From the NCBI RefSeq assembly GCF_022458985.1, contig NC_061773.1:18448001-18512000 (forward strand): a stretch of 64,000 nucleotides of DNA, written 5' to 3'. The notes beneath the pieces are model-generated. The model did no database searches. It saw only the letters and a program-made list of their open reading frames with translations, and was not told the origin of the DNA. Shown here one piece after another: positions 1 to 11,121 of this stretch; within the stretch, counting starts at the first letter, position 1, and every line of letters starts with the position of its first letter. The stretch is from Mugil cephalus. Lineage: Eukaryota > Chordata > Actinopteri > Mugiliformes > Mugilidae. Both the position numbers and the translations under genes were made by a program.

Positions 1-2337
1 GCTACAGGTTTGATAAGGAAGAGCTCGAGAAACTGCCTCCTCCTAAACCAGAGGTGAGACTCCAACAAATTTAAGCAAATATGAACTGTGAATGAATGTG
101 ATGAATGCTTAGATCGGAGAACGTCAATATAATAATAGATAATAATAATAATAAGAGTTTTTGATCACCTCCTCCTTCAGCCCACCATGAACACAGGTGA
201 TGCTCTGGACTTTTTGTCCGGGGACTTCACGACCCCCTCAGCAGCTCCTGCTGTCCAGGCCCCTGTTGTCACCCCCTCAGCTCCTCCTGCACAGGTACAG
301 ATCTGTGGAAGTAGTAATAATAATCTGATAAGACAGTTTATGCAGTATATTTCATCCTGTCAACCCTCTCAGTCCTCTGCAGATGCCGCTCTGGATGCCC
401 TGTCAGGTGACTTTGTTGCCTCGACTGCTGCTTCTGCAGTGAAGTCTGCACCTTGTGTTCCTGCCCAAACTGACCCACAGGTAAAAACAAAAAAAAAAAA
501 GCAAGCGCAACTAAATGTTTTCAACTACTCCTTGTAATCCCGCGTTTGAATCGTATCTTTTCTGGGTGTTCAGCTGGCAGCAGGATCAGACAACGCCCTT
601 GACGCTCTGTCCGACACACTGAAGGATATCACACCCGCGCCTCTGCCTGCCCCGGTTCCTCCCAAAGACATTGTCAAGGTACCGTGCGTGTTTCAAATTA
701 AAAAAAAAATGAAAGAAAAATAAATCTGGGTGCCATGTGTCTTGATTTTTGTGGTCGCTTGGTCGATGCAGGAGAAGGAGGCGGTTGAAGAGAAGTTGAT
801 TAAGATGGGAGAGAGAGACGACACGCTGCCACCAGAGTATCGGCCCAGTGAGGAAGCCCTCAAGGTAAGCTGAGAGATGCTGGAAAGCAGATGGAAAAAC
901 CTTATTTTCTGTAGTACTTTTGCTTTATTTACTTTATTTTGAACATCCAAAAGAAAAGGGATGCATCAAATGCATATGCAATTGAAAAAGAAACAAAAAA
1001 GCGCAACACGCTTATCTTTTTAGGCTCATTTCTGCAAGGTGTCTGCAAACTGTTGTGCAACAATTTTTTGCCTCCTGCTTGATTCAGATCACAGTTTTTT
1101 TGTTGCTGAACATTTACTGGTTGACTATAGTGTGCACTACATTGTTGCTTTACTCTATATCTAATGGCTACAATTTTTTGGTTTTGAAGAAAATGCCAGA
1201 AGCAAAAGCAAAGGCTTCAACGCCCAAAGAGGTACGTTCCACGCACAATGCAATAACACAAACATAGGCCATGTCGATGCCGTAGATATAGTAGATGTTC
1301 ATGTCTCACCCTACAGAAGACGATGGATGACCAAACAGCCCTGGACTTGCTGTCCTGTGACCTCTCTAGCGCCCCCCTGCCTGCTGCACCAGTCACATCG
1401 TGCGCAGACATGGAAAAGCTGGAACCTCCTGTCCTGGACTCAGAGCCCCTGAAGGTAGCAGAGAAACCCTCCCCTTCATGGGACGACACAAACATTATGA
1501 CGAATGTGGCTGATGTTAATACGTTTGCTTCTGCCATCATGAATTAATTGTGACCTAATGTATTCGTTCATTATTCTCTTCTAGCCGATGGCTCCTGCTG
1601 GTCTCGACAGTCTGTCTAGTACCCTGCTCCCAGACGCTCCCGAGTTCAAACCCAAAGCAGACAAACACAAGGTAAAGAGAAGACCTGTGTGAAATTAGGA
1701 TGTAAGACTGGTTCATAACGAGAGAACAACACATGTAAAAGTTAGAGATGGTCAAATACTCGCTATTGGAAATACCAGAGTGTTATTATTAAAAACTTTT
1801 TTACATTTGTCATTGTAACCCGTCACCCCCTTATAGGTTGTTCACCAGCGGTCAAACCCAACATAGGTTTTAAGCCTAACCAAGGTATCGACTTTGTTAC
1901 AGGGCAAGAGCAAGTCAAAGTCAAAGTCTAAGTCCAAAGTAAGCAAATCGCCTGCTGCATGAAGGCCTAAAAGAAGCTGGACTCGTGCTGTATTTGAAAT
2001 ATTGGATCTGTGCGCTCATAACTGAGACAACGTTTAAGAAATAAAAAAAAAAAACTGTAAAGACTACTCCTAAAAATAACTGCTCTTGGTGCGTTCACAC
2101 AGCGGCATGTGGTGCACTCTTCTCACGCTGCCTCGCCAGGCTGTAAACGTTTCTGCATGCAAAGCCGTTGTTTCCTCCTGTTCTCTTCGACAAACGTTAC
2201 ATTCGTGAAAGCTTATTTGTTGAAACTTTGCGCTGCAGAAACCCCATGCAGAGGAGCCGTCTGCCACCGACCAGCTATCAGCTCAGCTAAGCTCAGATGT
2301 CGTGCCAGCGTCTACAAAGAAGGGAGGAAAGAGCTAG
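1..2337 (+). CDS. cast: Calpastatin, C-terminal part (gene runs off the left edge)
   Basis: Calpastatin is the intrinsically disordered cytosolic inhibitor of the calcium proteases calpain 1 and 2. Exons seen: <1-53, 181-294, 373-480, 574-678, 772-864, 1190-1231, 1317-1454, 1585-1671, 1903-1938 and 2239-2337 (stop TAG 2335-2337), about 290 residues. Every exon has GT/AG borders and every junction is phase 0. Family signatures are visible: repeated subdomain-A-like [20 protein letters not shown] and ALDLLSCDL, and a subdomain-B motif [12 protein letters not shown] in the exon at 772-864. The residues [10 protein letters not shown] at the left edge look like the tail of another B motif. The exon at 1903 encodes a Lys-Ser repeat. 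The last exon ends in a Lys-Gly-Gly-Lys-Ser basic tail. An alternative end reads through the donor at 1939 to a stop at 1960-1962. The 5' part of the gene is outside the window. Family call secure; choice of C-terminus is inference. Confidence 0.9.
1939..2044 (+). other. cast: Alternative short 3' end of cast (read-through exon and poly(A) signal)
   Basis: If the donor GTAAGC at 1939 is not used, the frame of exon 1903 continues for seven more residues (VSKSPAA) and stops at TGA 1960-1962. An AATAAA-type signal lies about 80 bases downstream, at 2039-2044, followed by an A-rich stretch. This would give a shorter calpastatin lacking the residues encoded at 2239-2337. Seen directly: open frame, donor and poly(A) hexamer. 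Inferred: that this end is used. Confidence 0.5.
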
Positions 2338-3800
2338 GCCCCCCCACCCTCCCCCGGTACGGTTTGTGCCTGATTGAATGTGTTACATGCTCATGGTGAC
2401 CAGGATGAATGTCCAGTTTCACTCACCGCTCACGCATGTCTCATGCTCGCAGGTTGTCGGTGTGCGTCCGTCCTCCAGGCCACAGGGACGCAACGGGGAC
2501 GGAGCTGCTCTCTGGATAATGATTCTATTTTTCTAAATCGTAAAGAACGTATACTGGATGCAAGACAAAATCTAGACAGGCCCACGACACTTTCTCAACA
2601 TATTTACACATCTGCGCGCACCACATTTTCTTGCTAGGTTTCACACTCAAAGATGAGGACCCCTAGGCTTCCGTCTTTGTAGAAAATAAAAGAGAGACTT
2701 TCTAAAAACCAGATGGCTGCGAAGAAGGGGCGAACAAACAAGGGAAGCCGTGGGGAGGGCAGAGGAGCTCGAAGCACACAAATTTCTTTTAGATTCAAAA
2801 GAATAAGAAGAAAAATTTGATTTTCCAGCGATACACTAATATTGCGACACACAGTTTCTCTGAGCCTTGTGGCTTCTCTTTGGTTCGCCGTGACAGCCAG
2901 CTTGTGTGGGAGCAGTAACGGAATCGTATCGGGATGTTTGTGCAATCTTGATGTACACAGAAAAGCCAAGTTTTCTATCATGATGTGATCGGATGCCATT
3001 AAGACACTAGTGTACAGCTTAGTCTGCTTATATTTTGGACAATACATAGTTTACATTATTGAATATGTGGAGGATTTCCAGAAGGTGTTCTGCTTTATTC
3101 TGTACTGGAGAGCTTTTTTTTTTTCTTTCTTTTTTCTTGCTTTCTGTAGAGAAATATCTGTCGAGGGTCTTTTTTATATGTATTTGGCCGTGTGGAAATG
3201 AAAAAGAAATTACTGGCGTTCAGAAGTGCACTTATGGAACCGAGGTGTTTACAGGCTTTGCGAACTGCCACTGTTTGTGATAACTGTATAGACTCTACAG
3301 AAGACAACACTGTACACTTTACAAAGGACGATCGCTTTCAACTGTAAAGCCAAAAGTCACCATGGGTTCACCATTCGTCGATGATTTCGTTTCGGCGCGC
3401 GTCAAAATGGGTGAGAGATGCTTTAGAGGTGGGAATGCTAGCAAAATATTTTTTAGAAAAAGCAAAAAAAATATGTATGACTTTAACACAGAAAGAGCTC
3501 AATATAAAGAAAGGGATTCAACTGTACTAAACTGAACAGAATCTCCTCCGAAAGTTGTCTTCTCTACTCCTCACTTGTGGCTTTTCGCTCTGCTTACAGT
3601 TGTAGCAGCCCACTTCCTCTCCAAGCAAGGGGGGCTCAAAACTAAAAAAAAATAAAAAAAAAAGTGTGTATTTCTCTCGTATATTATACTTTTTGTGCCA
3701 AGACGCTGAATGACTGATGGGAGTGCAGATGACTGGGTTTGATGTGTGGAAAAAAAATAAAAAGAATGAAATAACTAATAAAGATAAAAACACTTCATTG
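2338..3800 (+). other. cast: Probable 3' UTR of the long cast transcript
   Basis: No coding potential is recognised after the stop at 2337. Candidate poly(A) signals are AATAAA at 2685-2690 and AATAAA at 3777-3782. The second is followed within 40 bases by a GT/T-rich stretch resembling a downstream processing element, so the UTR probably ends near 3800. Calpastatin mRNAs usually carry long 3' UTRs, which fits. Confidence 0.55.
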
Positions 3801-4053
3801 CAGCCAGAAACACTGTTGAGTGGTGTTGTATTTTTTATTTTATTTTATTTTATTTTACACTTTTACACAAATCTTCCCGATGGCAAAATTTAGACAATTG
3901 TATAATACACATCTGTTAACAATATTATATTATTTGTACTTTTAAACCTCAAAAAAATTAAATTGTGAATTTGTGAGCCAGGTGTTTTGAAAAGTTAAAC
4001 ATGATCAAAAATTATTTTCTCAAAAGGAAAGACGGGCAAAGTGAAGTTCAGTC

Positions 4054-4109
<56 letters not shown>

Positions 4110-4618
4110 TTGAAGCCGGTGGTGAAAAAGGTGAAAAGATAAAACTAACTAAATGTGCAGACTGCAAAAATGATAATCTAAAGAAAAAGGTTTATATACA
4201 ATTATTGCATATGTTTCAAATAGAAGAAGACAAAGCATAGTGCAGAACTGTAATATTCTCAGGAACCATTTTCAGTGGTTTCAGCATTAAGAGGAAAAAC
4301 ATCACATGATTTTATTTTACGGGTTCAGTCTAAATGCCATAGCACAGCGTCATCAGTTATCAAACCACAATACAGTTAAACTTGATGTCGACAATGAAAA
4401 GCTTTCCGATCATTTGATGCGCCAAATACTTTAAACCACTTTTCAAATACCCTGAACCACTTTAAACGCTTTCTATATTTTCCACCGCGCACGGCGAAAA
4501 TGTTTTAAGTAGGCAAGAACGTATTCACCAAGTCGAACGGAGTGAAGAAATAATTTCCGCAACAACTGAAAAGTAACTGCAGTTCAAAGAGACATCCGTG
4601 AAATTGCACCTTTTTAGA
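3801..4618. other. Gap between cast and cd8a (convergent 3' ends)
   Basis: This stretch separates two genes that converge tail to tail. It holds an AT-rich (TA)n microsatellite at 4056-4110 and, on the minus strand, a candidate cd8a poly(A) signal (TTTATT on +, 4311-4316). I see no other gene. Confidence 0.6.
4056..4110. repeat. (TA)n microsatellite
   Basis: About 55 bases of almost pure TA dinucleotide with a single TG interruption, lying between cast and cd8a. Confidence 0.95.
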
Positions 4619-6294
4619 TTAAACATGTCTGTTGACCATCATTTGTTTCTCAGGGACCGCCGCCCGGGGTCTACAAGAGATCAAAAAAATAGGAAGTATA
4701 ATTAACAGCATTGTCTGACTGCACAATTAAATGCAACTGCAAATGGGGGCACTGAGAGAAAAAACATATACAACGGAGGCATTTATTCTTTACAGTGAAA
4801 TGAAAATACATAATAATAATTTAATAAAGGATTTAATAAATGTTTCTGTTATATTCAAGCAGCCTGTAAAGCACTTTCAAAAGTGAGCAATAAAACTAAT
4901 TCCCTAATAATTTCTACCAGTTACTGGAAATAATCCATCATTTTGTACTAATTACAAGGTAAATACTAATCAGTTTAGTAATCAATTTCAGACAGTAAAT
5001 TTTGAAATTTAGAATTTAAATAGAGCTTGACAAAAATATGTGCTGAATTTTTTCTGGTCACAGTTCCGTTTTGGGTGCGTACGTGCAGACAACAAAAAAA
5101 ATGTAACATCATGGCTACAGCCTCAAATGAAAAGACGATATTAGAAGCTTAAAATAAAAAATAAAATTGAAAAAAAAAACTTACTTTCTTTTGTAATGGT
5201 GGGGGCATCTCCTTGTCCTTATCCCTACAGTAAATCAAATATGCCACAAATAAACATAAACGAATAATGACTGCGCACATGCATACATAAGCAACATGTC
5301 AGAATAAAATTTCAGGGTGGAAAATGTGGGATCTGAAATAACAAGTGTTATTCTCCAGCATAAACAATTTAGATGTGCATGAAGGCCTTTATTTTGTGTT
5401 AAGTGTACCGCGTGGACTCACGGTTGCAGTATATGGTGGTGATGAGGAGGAGCAGAAGAAGAAGGCCACAGCCGCCGGCCAGTGGGCCCAGTATGATGGG
5501 AGTACAGAAGAAGGACGGACTGGATGTCCCTGGTAAACATGAACCTCATTTACCATCTGCTTCTTTACAGCGTAGAGAATCATCACACATGATAGTGTGA
5601 TGATAATGATAATGTTTACCTGACAGCACTTGTCCCTTTGAGCTCACGCCCTTGCATTCGCAGGGCGAAGGAGTTGTTGACGTAGCTTGTGTGACTGGTG
5701 GTACTGTTGGTGGTGCTGGCGTTGGCTTTTCTAATAAAAGATGAGAAACCACAAATGGGAAGTGTTACCAAATAAATTTAACACCGTGTGAGGATTAGAA
5801 CAGAATCAGGAAACAAAACTTGCCTCCGGACAGTCGGGTCACGTTTCCAAAGATGAGCTGATTGCCTTTGTAAAGTGACCCACAGGTATAAATGCCACTG
5901 TCACGACTATTTTTGAAGGAATTCAGCGTTAGAACATGAGGATCACTTGAGTGAGAGAAGATCTGGGTGAAGTCGGTTCGAGATGCCTTCACCACGCCAT
6001 TGTTGCTTAAAGATGCGAGGAATTCCATGCCAGACTTGTCCAGCACACGGAACCAGATGATCATTGTTCCTGATGTCGTAGGTCGACATTTAATAGTAAA
6101 TTTCTCCCCTTCTTTTATTCCAAAAGCAGTTTCTAAAAGATGTGATAAGGAAGAGACAGCAGTAATAATTCACTTTTTGTTTTCTAGCTACAGTACATAC
6201 ACAAACAACCAGATAACATTTATTTATTAATTAGGTTTAACTTACTTTGGTAAAACACCAGAACCAGCAGAACCTGAATCCATTTTGGGTCCAT
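4619..6294 (-). CDS. cd8a: T-cell surface glycoprotein CD8 alpha chain
   Basis: CD8 alpha is the membrane co-receptor of cytotoxic T cells; it binds MHC class I and recruits Lck. Coding exons in transcript order: 6294-6246 (signal peptide, ATG 6294-6292), 6132-5824 (Ig V), 5730-5620 (hinge), 5529-5422 (transmembrane), 5224-5185 (tail) and 4670-4619 (tail, TAA). Phases agree at all five junctions, giving 222 residues, typical for fish CD8 alpha. The V domain has the canonical disulphide pair Cys32 (FTIKC) and Cys100 (GIYTC) and the core Trp in IIWFR. The hinge is Pro/Thr-rich, as expected for O-glycosylation, and carries Cys residues for dimerisation. The membrane helix is about residues 166-190. 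The tail reads RTRRCPHHYKR: the fish CxH motif, not the mammalian CxCP. The V-exon intron begins with GC instead of GT (5823-5822). Another frame through 5224-5185 looks protein-like but breaks phase. Confidence 0.93.
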
Positions 6295-7845
6295 TTTTTA
6301 ATCCTGAAGACGACAATAGCTGCTTGACGTGTTCTAGTGATGTCGTTTGGAGCCCGTGCAGAGATAATTTGGTGAGATATGAAACCACGCCCCAGCTGTA
6401 ACCTTCTTCTCTGTTGTGACAAATGGGATCATTGCAGCGGAGCGTTGCAGAGACCTCCTGCAGCAAGGTCGAGGCCTGCGTGATGTTTTGAAGTGGAGCC
6501 CACCCGATCTGCACTTTGCTTCTCAGACTTGGGTTTTTCAGGCATCGAACAGTGAGGCTTCATCCATGAGCTACAAATGCCACACAAATGTAGCAGTGCA
6601 CAGTATGCAGGCAAAAAAAAAAAAAAAAAAAAAAAATGATGAGGTAGGAAGTTTAAAAACCATGCAGTGAGCAGAAATCCGAGTGGCAACTCACTTTACA
6701 CCACACTTACTGCTCAGATCAAATAGTGAATTGGAGAAACTTGACTCCATTTAAATCTTTTTGTTTGAGTATGAAAGTGTTGTCTGAGATCCTACACAAC
6801 TTCAGCAGCTGGCCCCCTTTATATATATACATATATATATATATAAATATAGACAAAATGCCATGAAAAGCATGTGAAATAAAAAAGACCTATATATAAC
6901 ACTAATACAATACCCATAAAAAACATACAAGGTGAACAAATCTATGCATAACACAAAGATGTACAGGGAAAGGTTGCACTGCAAGGGTCTATGTAATCAG
7001 CAAAAAGAAAGAACAAATGTGTGTGACCCTCCTCCTCCTCCCCCGGGTTAGGTCTCTAAAGACAAAACGCAGGGGTGGGCGAGAACAACAGGAAATCCTC
7101 TTCACCGTATGGCCCAGGTCAGTGGTTTCTTCTCTTCTGCTCTCATTGTGTGACTTCATTCACGAGAGGTTGTGACAGTGCAGGTCTACCAGCAAAACCT
7201 CAGGAACACGAGCATGGCATGGAAAAGCAGTCACCGTGTGGCGCTTACTGTACATCACCGTGAGATGGAAGCAAGATGGAAATGTGAACCGCTAGGTGGC
7301 AGCAAAAGCAGAATTTAGGCGCGTGCCGCTGCTTTAGCTTGAGCTCACAGAATCGTGAGTCACTGAACTGCTGCTGCTGTTTTGCCGTTCAGACTGGTGG
7401 AAAGCGTTACTGTACTGAGGACACCCCAAACGATACTCAGTCAGTAAGGGTGATTCACCTTTGCAGCTTACAAAAAAAAAAAAAAAAAATGAATAAAAAC
7501 ATTCGTTGAAAGAGAAAAAAGACCCGACGGAAAACACCTGGTGAGGTTTTCAAGGTTGAGGTGAGGCTAGAAGACACAGTAGTAGGCTGATGTGTTTTTG
7601 GTGGTTAATTATTTGTAGTTAAAGGGGTTACTTTTACTTGAAAGTACAGATGAAAGTTACTTTTACTTGAAAGTACAGAAGAAAGTTACTCGGAGGATCA
7701 GCTTTGGGGCCCGTAAGGTCGTAAGTCAACATTCCTCAATGTCCATAGCCGAGGCGCCTGGAGCAAGTGTTACTATGGCAACCCACTGATCCAAGTGTAC
7801 ACGCTGCTGTGTGAATGAATGGATGGGTTAAATAAAAGAAAAGTG

Positions 7846-8065
7846 CTTCATCAGTTTGACTCTGCTGCCGATTTCAAACACTGTGGGATACGAAGCTGCA
7901 CCGGAGAGAGCATTAAAAGGAGTAGATAGAAAATAACACTTCTGAAATTAGGAATTGAAGACACGTGGACAGCTGAGCATGTCTGCTCATAATCTTTTGG
8001 GTCAGCAAGACTTCCTTTTTGGTTAAAGGAAGAGAAAGAACTTCCCTATGTGGGATCAAAATAAG
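7846..8065. repeat. Diverged dispersed repeat, copy 1
   Basis: This segment aligns by eye with 9149-9356. Both carry 'ggatacgaagctgca', then a shared order of short blocks ('ttctgaaa', 'acatgtgg/acacgtgg', 'tctgctcat/tctactcat', then an 'aagact' block). The copies are in the same orientation 1.3 kb apart. Family unknown; a SINE or an old local duplication would both fit. Confidence 0.5.
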
Positions 8066-8416
8066 CAAATGAATAAAAATGCTGTGGTATAGAGTCTTGG
8101 AAGAGTATCGAAACCTCCTTAAGAAACTCCCAACAACTTCAGTTGCGTTTTGTTTCAGCTTTGTCTCTGGACACACCGTGACCGAGATCACTGAGAATCT
8201 GTGACTGCGATTAAAAGTCAGTCTTTTCAGGTTTAACCTCCTCCTGTTTTGACGTCATCGTCTTTAAACGATAAAGTGAAACTAATACGGGGGATGACTA
8301 AAACGACGAAAACGAATATCAGAGCCAGACCGCGCAACCGAATTTTCCATGAACGTAGCAACGACTGAGCATCACATGCCCTGTCACTTCATGTGAAAAG
8401 CGGTCCAACAGTTGTT

Positions 8417-8600
8417 GGAAACTGAAACTCTCTTCAGCTCGACTGAGGAGAGGCACGCGCATGTTATGGCGCAACTCGAAGCCCACCCTATTTCCTGCTC
8501 AGTGCTGGAAAATAAAGGCACCGATTTGGTAATGGGCAACAAGCGCTGACATTCTGCTCTTTTTGTGGGCGACTTATCTGTTCCATCGACTTATCTGGTG
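8417..8600. promoter_or_regulatory. Candidate lymphoid cis-regulatory cluster (IRF/ETS/GATA motifs)
   Basis: Within 185 bases there is a full ISRE/IRF-type match GGAAACTGAAACT (8417-8429), an ETS/PU.1-like TTTCCTGCTC near 8490, and two CTTATCTG boxes (the GATA consensus on the other strand) near 8573 and 8590. The cluster is about 2.1 kb upstream of the cd8a ATG, between cd8b and cd8a. Mammalian CD8 enhancers also lie in this interval. The motifs are seen; enhancer activity is inferred. Confidence 0.35.
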
Positions 8601-9148
8601 GGAGAAGAGTAAGAAACCGGGGGCGCAGGGTGTGAAATGATGTTGACACGGAGCCAATATTTTCTCATTCATCTGTACTGTAGGACATTTTTTTGTCTTT
8701 TTTTTTCAAAATGCAAGTGCTTGCCAGTAATGTGATGTAGTTATTCCTAATTTTCTCATTATATAAGTTTGTTATAATTGAAACCTAGATGGAAACCAAA
8801 GCCGGTTTCAGTCTTTGCGTCGTTTTCAGTAAAGCAGGGGATTCTGTTGATGCTCGCTATCAGAGGGGAGACCCAGTCAGAACGCACTCAGTTAGCCCAC
8901 TTCACCTTTCCATGTCTGTTTCAGTGTTGAGTCACTCGCAAACACACCTGCATGGGCTTCCCTATCTTAGTCACACAGGGGGTCTCCAACCCGAAACCGT
9001 GTGTGTGTGGATGTGTGCGTGTGGTGGGTGTCCAGGGGAAGCCAGTGAGACAACATGCACTCTGCTCATTAAATGCAGTCAGAAGACTCCTTTACAGTCC
9101 TTACAGTCTGAAAAGGCAGCACTGTGTGAATTTTGGAGTACACTGGTC

Positions 9149-9356
9149 TTCACCAGTTTGGCTCAGCTGCATCACTGGATACGAAGCTGCACTACGGAAA
9201 CCGACGGCGCCAAGTGGAGTAAGTAGAAACTGCGAGTTCTGAAAGGAGGAACATGTGGCTAGCTGGACACGTCTACTCATCCTCTTCTGTGAAACCAAGA
9301 CTTTCTCTTTTGGAAGTTTGACTGAATGTGTGGGTTTTTTGGAAAATAGTGCATAC
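9149..9356. repeat. Diverged dispersed repeat, copy 2
   Basis: Second copy of the segment at 7846-8065, same strand, with several small indels. It lies between cd8b and cd8a and has no coding potential I recognise. Confidence 0.5.
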
Positions 9357-10903
9357 AAGTGCTTTTACATAACATTCTGCTCCTTTGAGTGAAAAAAAAA
9401 GCTGAAATAATTCTACTTAATGTTTCATATAAAAAAATGTAGAAAAACAATGTAACTGTTGCATCATGTGAGTGTGTGTTGAGAGTGGGGTTGCTCATTC
9501 ACTCTTATTCAGCTTGTGACTTGTGACCCCTCAATGTTCACTAGAAGCTTCTTTGCTCGTTGGACTCGACACCCGTGTAACTTACAGTGACACAAGAAGT
9601 GGGGTTGATTATGATCTGCTGAAAGGGTTCACGCCGTCTCCACTGAGCTACTTTCACACCGTGTGGAGTTCGTCAAATCTGACATTCAAAACCCAGTCGA
9701 TCAATTTCCACTTAATTTGTGACGATCAGACGTGTGTAACATTCAGGGCTGCAATAATATTCTGCTGATGTGCTCGGTAAAGATGTAAAACTGCTGCACT
9801 CTGAGGAGCACTGTTGTGAATCTACTATTTGTGTCTCACTGACGATGTGTAACACAGCATTTCGTCTGATATAAACGTGTCTACTTTGAGTGTGTGCAAG
9901 ACATATCAGTAATGAAATGGTAACAATGGATTAAAGTGAATTATAGCAATATCTTCTCCTCTTTAGAACTAACATAACATGGAATCTAATGGGCGCAGAA
10001 ATATAAATGTTTCAACCTTTAAACACCAGTAAAACCATAAGTGTTTAGCGTAACATTTTAGCCCGGACTGTGATTACAAAGGTAACAGGAGACGTAGCAC
10101 ACACAGCTTACAAGAGCAGTCGTTTGGCATATTTACTTTGTGTTTTAAAAATCTATACATCTGCAGAAGCAGGAGGCGAGGATCGTTTGTCTTTAATAGA
10201 CAAGAATTTACTCTTGCTTCTGCATTCACTTCCCGGAATTGAGAAATACCAATGAATTATTTCCTCAAACCTGTACACTGGCAATATTTCGCTGACTAAA
10301 TCTGTCTAATTAAATTAAATCAAAGTCTGCATTAATAAAGGATATAATATTCAGTTTGCTTGAAAATGTCTGTAGTCTTGATTCAGCTTTGTCGTAGTTG
10401 CTCCGCTGAACTGTAACATGTTAAACTGAAAAATGTCACTCATTTTGTTTGTTCTTGTGTAAACTGGCATTTGACTGTGCGCGTAGTACAAAATACTGTA
10501 TAGGCAAGTTTTGTGTTTGACTGATGCAGCATTTTATGTGTTTGGTGTAATTTAATTGAACTAGCGTTACCTCTGTTTACAGGAATTCACCAAATGTATT
10601 TTACTGTTTTGATCATTTACTGTAATAGTCATTCATGATAAATAAATGTACTCCCATGCCCTAACATCACACACACACACACATGCACACACGCATGCAT
10701 AGGTAATAATTGCGTGTCTGAATGCAGCGCGCTTTGTATTATGTCGCATCACATCCAATAAAACACAGTGCAGCAGCACTCTTTGTGTATTCATGTATTT
10801 TGTTTAATTTCTTTTCTCATTTCATATCTGCACACTCCCCCCCGTGTCTCTGTCAGTGCTTGTGGTCGGGTGTGTGGTTTTTGTTGCGGTCGTTTTGTTT
10901 CAG

Positions 10904-11063
10904 AGACTAGATGAAGAGCTCAAAGCCGAGCGGGGCGATAGGATCTCAGTGAACACGGCTCTGTTTCTCCTCTCTCCAGCGCACAGGAAGGAGATGAGCG
11001 CAGTTCCTGAGACCCGAACAACCACCAACTCAGTCGAGCCCCTTGCACTCCTCAGTCACGCAG
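10904..11063 (+). other. Unassigned exon-like open stretch
   Basis: A 160-base open segment bounded by a good acceptor (TTTTGTTTCAG|) and a donor (GCAG|GTGTGA). In the frame starting at 10904 it reads RLDEELKAERGDRISVNTAL and onward without a stop. The donor is followed by a (GT)n run. No neighbouring exon or family match was recognised, and it is on the opposite strand to the CD8 genes, so it may be chance. Confidence 0.2.
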
Positions 11064-11083
11064 GTGTGAATGTGTGCTGCTTG

Positions 11084-11084
<1 letters not shown>

Positions 11085-11110
<26 letters not shown>
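11085..11110. repeat. (GT)n microsatellite
   Basis: About 12 GT units followed by a (GA)n stretch, between cd8b and cd8a. Confidence 0.9.

Positions 11111-11121
<11 letters not shown>

Noticed and set aside
5185..5224. A protein-like frame DKDKEMPPPLQKK in the cd8a tail exon
   Set aside because: It looks attractive, but the splice phase from the transmembrane exon demands the other frame, which gives the known fish tail RTRRCPHHYKR and joins in phase to the last exon.
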